Shown here piece by piece: positions 61,074 to 64,000 of a stretch of 64,000 bases of DNA. This stretch comes from Bacteroidota bacterium. GTDB lineage: Bacteria > Bacteroidota > Bacteroidia > Flavobacteriales_E > Vicingaceae. The DNA is taken from positions 1-64,000 of the forward strand of contig JABFGJ010000004.1 of NCBI GenBank assembly GCA_013112545.1, given 5' to 3'. The notes below the pieces were generated by a model. The model saw only the letters and a list, made by a program, of their open reading frames with translations. It was not told the DNA's origin and ran no database searches. The stretch's first letter is position 1. Every line of letters starts with the position of its first letter. Position numbers and translations under genes: made by a program.

Positions 61074-62411
61074 TTATTTTTTCTTTTTACCACCTCTCGT
61101 TTTTGGTTTTTTATACTTTGCAGCTAATTCTCTACGATAAGAGCCACCTTGATTTGTTTTCTTGTTCTTGTCTTTCTTTTCGTGAAAAGCTGCACCACTT
61201 TCTGCTCCTTTCGTATTTCTGTTTTGGTTCTTATAAACATAGTCCACTGGTCTTTCAGCGGGTGTTAACTGTTTAGAAATTTCAACTCCCTCTGGAAATT
61301 CAATTTCATCAATGGATTTATCCATCAATTTTTCTATCATTAACCTAGCCTCAGTTTCATATTCTGCACAAAGCAATATGGATTTACCTACATGTTCGGC
61401 TCTACCTGTTCTTCCAATACGATGGATGTAGTTTTCAGGATATTCAGGAACATCAAAACAAATAACATGAGAAATCTTTTCTAAATCTAAACCACGTGCC
61501 ATGATGTCTGTTGAAAGTAATATTCTAATCTTGTCATTATCAAAACGTTCAATGGTGTTTAATCTAAAATTTTGAGATTTATTTGAATGAATAATACCTA
61601 GTTCATCACCAAATTCTGCTTCTAGTTTTTCAAAAACTCGATCAGCATTTCTTTTGCCATCTATAAAAATTAACACTTTAGAAAACTCTTCTTTGTCCTG
61701 TAATAAATGACTTAATAAGTTAACTTTAGTGTAAAAGTTTTTTACGGAATAAGTATATTGTTTTATGTTATCTAAAGGAGTTCCGCTAATAGCTATGCTG
61801 ATTTCTTCAGGTGCAATAAAGAAATCTTGTATTAATGCTTTTATCTCTTTGGTCATTGTTGCCGAAAACATAATATTTTGTCTTTTGCTCGGCAATAATT
61901 CAAATATATTATTCAGTTGGAATCTAAAACCCAAATCCAACATTACATCAACCTCGTCAATGACTAACTTAGATACTGATTTTAATTTAAGTGTTCCATG
62001 GGCAATTAAATCATACAAACGACCAGGTGTGCCCACAATAATGTCGCAACCACTCAAAATAGCTTTTTTTTGAGAGTTGATATTTGTACCACCATAAATC
62101 TTTAAAACTCTTACCGTCATGTATTTGGCGTAAAGCTCTATTTGGTCTGCGATTTGAACAGCCAACTCTCGGGTAGGTACTAGGATTAATACACGTGGCG
62201 TATCTTGGGTTGAATATTTTAAATCTTGTAAAATTGGAAGAGAAAAAGCGAGTGTTTTACCAGTACCAGTTTGTGAAATTCCAATTACATTTTTTCCTGA
62301 CCGAATTATTGGAAATGCTCTTTCTTGGATAGGAGTTGGGTTTTTAAAACCCAAATCTTCCATTGCATTATATAAAGGATTTGAAATGGCTAAATTCTGG
62401 AAAGTAATCAT
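61074..62411 (-). CDS. DEAD-box-type ATP-dependent RNA helicase
   Basis: This 445-residue superfamily 2 RNA helicase has the Q motif (NPTPIQERAFP), motif I (GISQTGTGKT), Ia (VPTRELAVQI), motif II (VIDEVDVMLDLGF), motif III (FSATMT) and motif VI (HRIGRTGRAEH). Motif II reads DEVD instead of DEAD. The C-terminal tail (about residues 380-445) is rich in lysine, arginine and asparagine, as in RhlE-like helicases that act on ribosomes or cold-shock RNA. It lies 46 bases upstream of tRNA-Leu on the same strand. Confidence 0.93.
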   Translation of the reverse strand: MITFQNLAISNPLYNAMEDLGFKNPTPIQERAFPIIRSGKNVIGISQTGTGKTLAFSLPILQDLKYSTQDTPRVLILVPTRELAVQIADQIELYAKYMTVRVLKIYGGTNINSQKKAILSGCDIIVGTPGRLYDLIAHGTLKLKSVSKLVIDEVDVMLDLGFRFQLNNIFELLPSKRQNIMFSATMTKEIKALIQDFFIAPEEISIAISGTPLDNIKQYTYSVKNFYTKVNLLSHLLQDKEEFSKVLIFIDGKRNADRVFEKLEAEFGDELGIIHSNKSQNFRLNTIERFDNDKIRILLSTDIMARGLDLEKISHVICFDVPEYPENYIHRIGRTGRAEHVGKSILLCAEYETEARLMIEKLMDKSIDEIEFPEGVEISKQLTPAERPVDYVYKNQNRNTKGAESGAAFHEKKDKNKKTNQGGSYRRELAAKYKKPKTRGGKKKK

Positions 62412-62432
62412 TACTATTTGTTAAGGGTTTTA

Positions 62433-64000
62433 CTATTTTAAGAACATTACTTTTTTAATTCCTACTTGCTTGTTTGCATAAACTTTAAGGAAATACAATC
62501 CGCTTAATTCTTGGCTTATTTTTATTTGATTGCCATTAAAATGATTAATCTTTTTAATGAGTTGACCATTTGAATGATATAATTCTATTCTATCAAATTG
62601 ATAGTTTGAATTAAACTGAATTATGCCATTTGTTGATGGGTTTGCTATTCCAAAGGATAGAGAAAAATCTTGTTCATTAATTCCAACAGATATACACGTG
62701 TCTGAAAGGGTATTAGAATCTTCTATTAACCCCATAGATAACATGTTTTTACCAATAAATGCAGGATGAGTGCTTGGGTATTTTTCGGCTCTAAAAACAA
62801 CATTGAGATTGGTATTGGTTGAGCCTTGTGCTGCTATGGATGTGCCAGAAGGATTTTTGTAAACCCACAGTACATTTCCAGATTTATCTACTTCAAAAAA
62901 CTGACCTATGCTTGTTTGGCAAACCATAAAATTTCCATTGGGTAAACTGTGTGCGCCAGATTTTCTATTTTCAAATAAAGTATCACCTAAAACTGTTCCA
63001 CTGAAACTCCAATCATAACTGCTAGGTAAATACATGTTATTAGCCATGCTGTATTGACCATTAACTATGCTTGGATTTATTAAATGAACTGAGCTATAAT
63101 GGACATTGCTATCATTGTCATTATTAAAAACAGAAATTTTACCTGCATCTAAATATCCATCCTCAACCCATTTAGAATCATGTTGACCAATGAGTTTTTG
63201 ATCACTAGGAGTACCTTGTCTATATACAGCAGGATTTCCCCAGCGCCATAGGAAGTCACCTCCTTTACCACTATTGCCTCCCATGTGACTCGCGGCTTCA
63301 GCACTTGATGTGCTATGGTCAATTATATGAATTTCGCTGAGGTGACGTGCAGAGATAATAATTTGGTCTAATGTAGCATTGTAATCAATTCCATTAGCAT
63401 GTGTATAATCAGAATTGTGAGTTGTTTTATAATTAATATCTAGCAGTTCAGGGTGATTTTCAACTATTCCAAAATTGGCTTTTGTAGAATCAAAATCTTG
63501 AATAAAATGATCGGCATATTTCCACTCCCAGATTAAATTTGCTCCATTAGTTCCTTGTGGTTGCAATTCAATCAGTTTATCAAGTTTAAATTCAGCATCA
63601 ATGCGATTGGAATCTCTACCCATAGCTATAGCTTCAGCTTTTGTATATCTATCTGTTAACAAGCAAAGTATATTTCCGTTTGGTAATGGCTCTATATCAT
63701 GGTGTTGTCTGTATCCATTCAAGTCCATGGCATAAGACCAAATTAAATTATTGTTCCAATCTCTTATTTCTAAAGAGTCTTTTCCTGCGCGAAGCAAATT
63801 TCCATTATTTAAAAGGTAACAAGTTGCACCAGGAAATTCACTAAAAGTCCATTCATTTAGTTTTTCACCGCAATTATTAATGAGGTAAACGTGATTGTTT
63901 CTTTCTGGAGAGAACAGGGTGTAGTATTCTGCTAAACTTGTATCTGTTTTCAATAAACCTACTGTTGGAGCTTGGCTGTATGAGTTGATGTTTGCTAATA
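62433..64000 (-). CDS. Arylsulfotransferase-like T9SS protein (5' end cut)
   Basis: This is a secreted protein with the aryl-sulfate sulfotransferase (ASST) beta-propeller fold. The visible 522 residues start inside the frame at the right edge, where LANINSYSQAPTVGL looks like the end of a signal peptide, so only a short N-terminal part is missing. The order is a propeller from about residue 20 (YYTLFSPERNNHVYLINNCG, HHDIEPLPNGNILCL, THANGIDYNATLDQIIISARHLSEIHIID, SGAHSLPNGNFMVC) and a T9SS sorting domain (LSFGIANPSTNGIIQFN). A TTG at 63953 is not the true start. Catalysis is inferred from the family. Confidence 0.86.
   Translation of the reverse strand, partial: LANINSYSQAPTVGLLKTDTSLAEYYTLFSPERNNHVYLINNCGEKLNEWTFSEFPGATCYLLNNGNLLRAGKDSLEIRDWNNNLIWSYAMDLNGYRQHHDIEPLPNGNILCLLTDRYTKAEAIAMGRDSNRIDAEFKLDKLIELQPQGTNGANLIWEWKYADHFIQDFDSTKANFGIVENHPELLDINYKTTHNSDYTHANGIDYNATLDQIIISARHLSEIHIIDHSTSSAEAASHMGGNSGKGGDFLWRWGNPAVYRQGTPSDQKLIGQHDSKWVEDGYLDAGKISVFNNDNDSNVHYSSVHLINPSIVNGQYSMANNMYLPSSYDWSFSGTVLGDTLFENRKSGAHSLPNGNFMVCQTSIGQFFEVDKSGNVLWVYKNPSGTSIAAQGSTNTNLNVVFRAEKYPSTHPAFIGKNMLSMGLIEDSNTLSDTCISVGINEQDFSLSFGIANPSTNGIIQFNSNYQFDRIELYHSNGQLIKKINHFNGNQIKISQELSGLYFLKVYANKQVGIKKVMFLK

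Noticed and set aside
61074-62411. DEVD in place of DEAD in helicase motif II
   Set aside because: All other helicase motifs are intact, and I believe the DEVD form is common in Bacteroidota, so it is noted in the gene entry only.

Overview
The window is a chromosomal stretch of an AT-rich member of the Bacteroidota, most likely Flavobacteriales or a close relative. The evidence is five secreted proteins ending in a type IX secretion (T9SS) C-terminal domain, several SPOR-, PD40- and beta-barrel-type envelope proteins, Bacteroidota-only families (DUF1573, DUF4159, DUF2279, 2TM domain), and -7 promoter elements of the form TAnnTTTG. The species cannot be told from sequence alone. No prophage, insertion sequence, CRISPR array or integron was seen. 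Gene density is high, and the only gap in protein coding above 300 bases is filled by the RNase P RNA.

1-8.2 kb (minus strand): DUF1573 protein, C-terminal processing protease, two neighbouring SPOR-domain envelope proteins, a YkuD-type L,D-transpeptidase, an LTxxQ-type periplasmic protein and an alpha/beta hydrolase. 8.3-13.1 kb (plus): ergothioneine genes egtB-egtD with an overlapping DUF427 gene, a MarR regulator with a nitroreductase, and ilvE. 13.1-18.4 kb (mostly minus): an acyltransferase-like membrane protein, a TerB-like/sixA/small-ORF cluster joined by TTGA overlaps, arfB, an RluA-type pseudouridine synthase, a PorE-like protein without an OmpA domain, and panB. 18.4-27 kb (plus): a lipoprotein, dnaK, then surE, a small membrane protein, lpxB, a SpoIID-like protein and comEC.

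27-36.6 kb (plus, one exception): two tandem M4 thermolysin-type metalloproteases with T9SS signals, a Rieske protein, a DUF2279 protein, a NUDIX hydrolase (minus) and an Smr-domain protein. 36.6-42 kb: rnpB, a 1449-residue repetitive T9SS surface protein and lolD. 42.2-52 kb: sucC, a small regulator/membrane operon (43.5-45.2 kb), methyltransferases, an RNA-modification operon (RsmE, DUF4159, THUMP-like methyltransferase) and an isolated accC.

52-64 kb: 3-hydroxybutyryl-CoA dehydrogenase, a sugar-phosphate transferase/lipoprotein/oxidoreductase group for polysaccharide synthesis, pcm, a beta-barrel protein, a DEDDh exonuclease with a translationally coupled 43-residue protein, a repeat-rich T9SS protein, tRNA-Leu(GAG), a DEAD-box helicase and an arylsulfotransferase-like T9SS protein cut by the right edge.

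Most of the window is housekeeping. I saw no clear new defence or mobile system. The most interesting items are a duplicated unrecognised domain in a SPOR protein, a hairpin that covers alternative start codons, a small ORF resembling a signal peptide joined to a last beta-strand, a PorE-like protein without its anchor domain, and candidate operators upstream of the MarR, egtB and dnaK genes.
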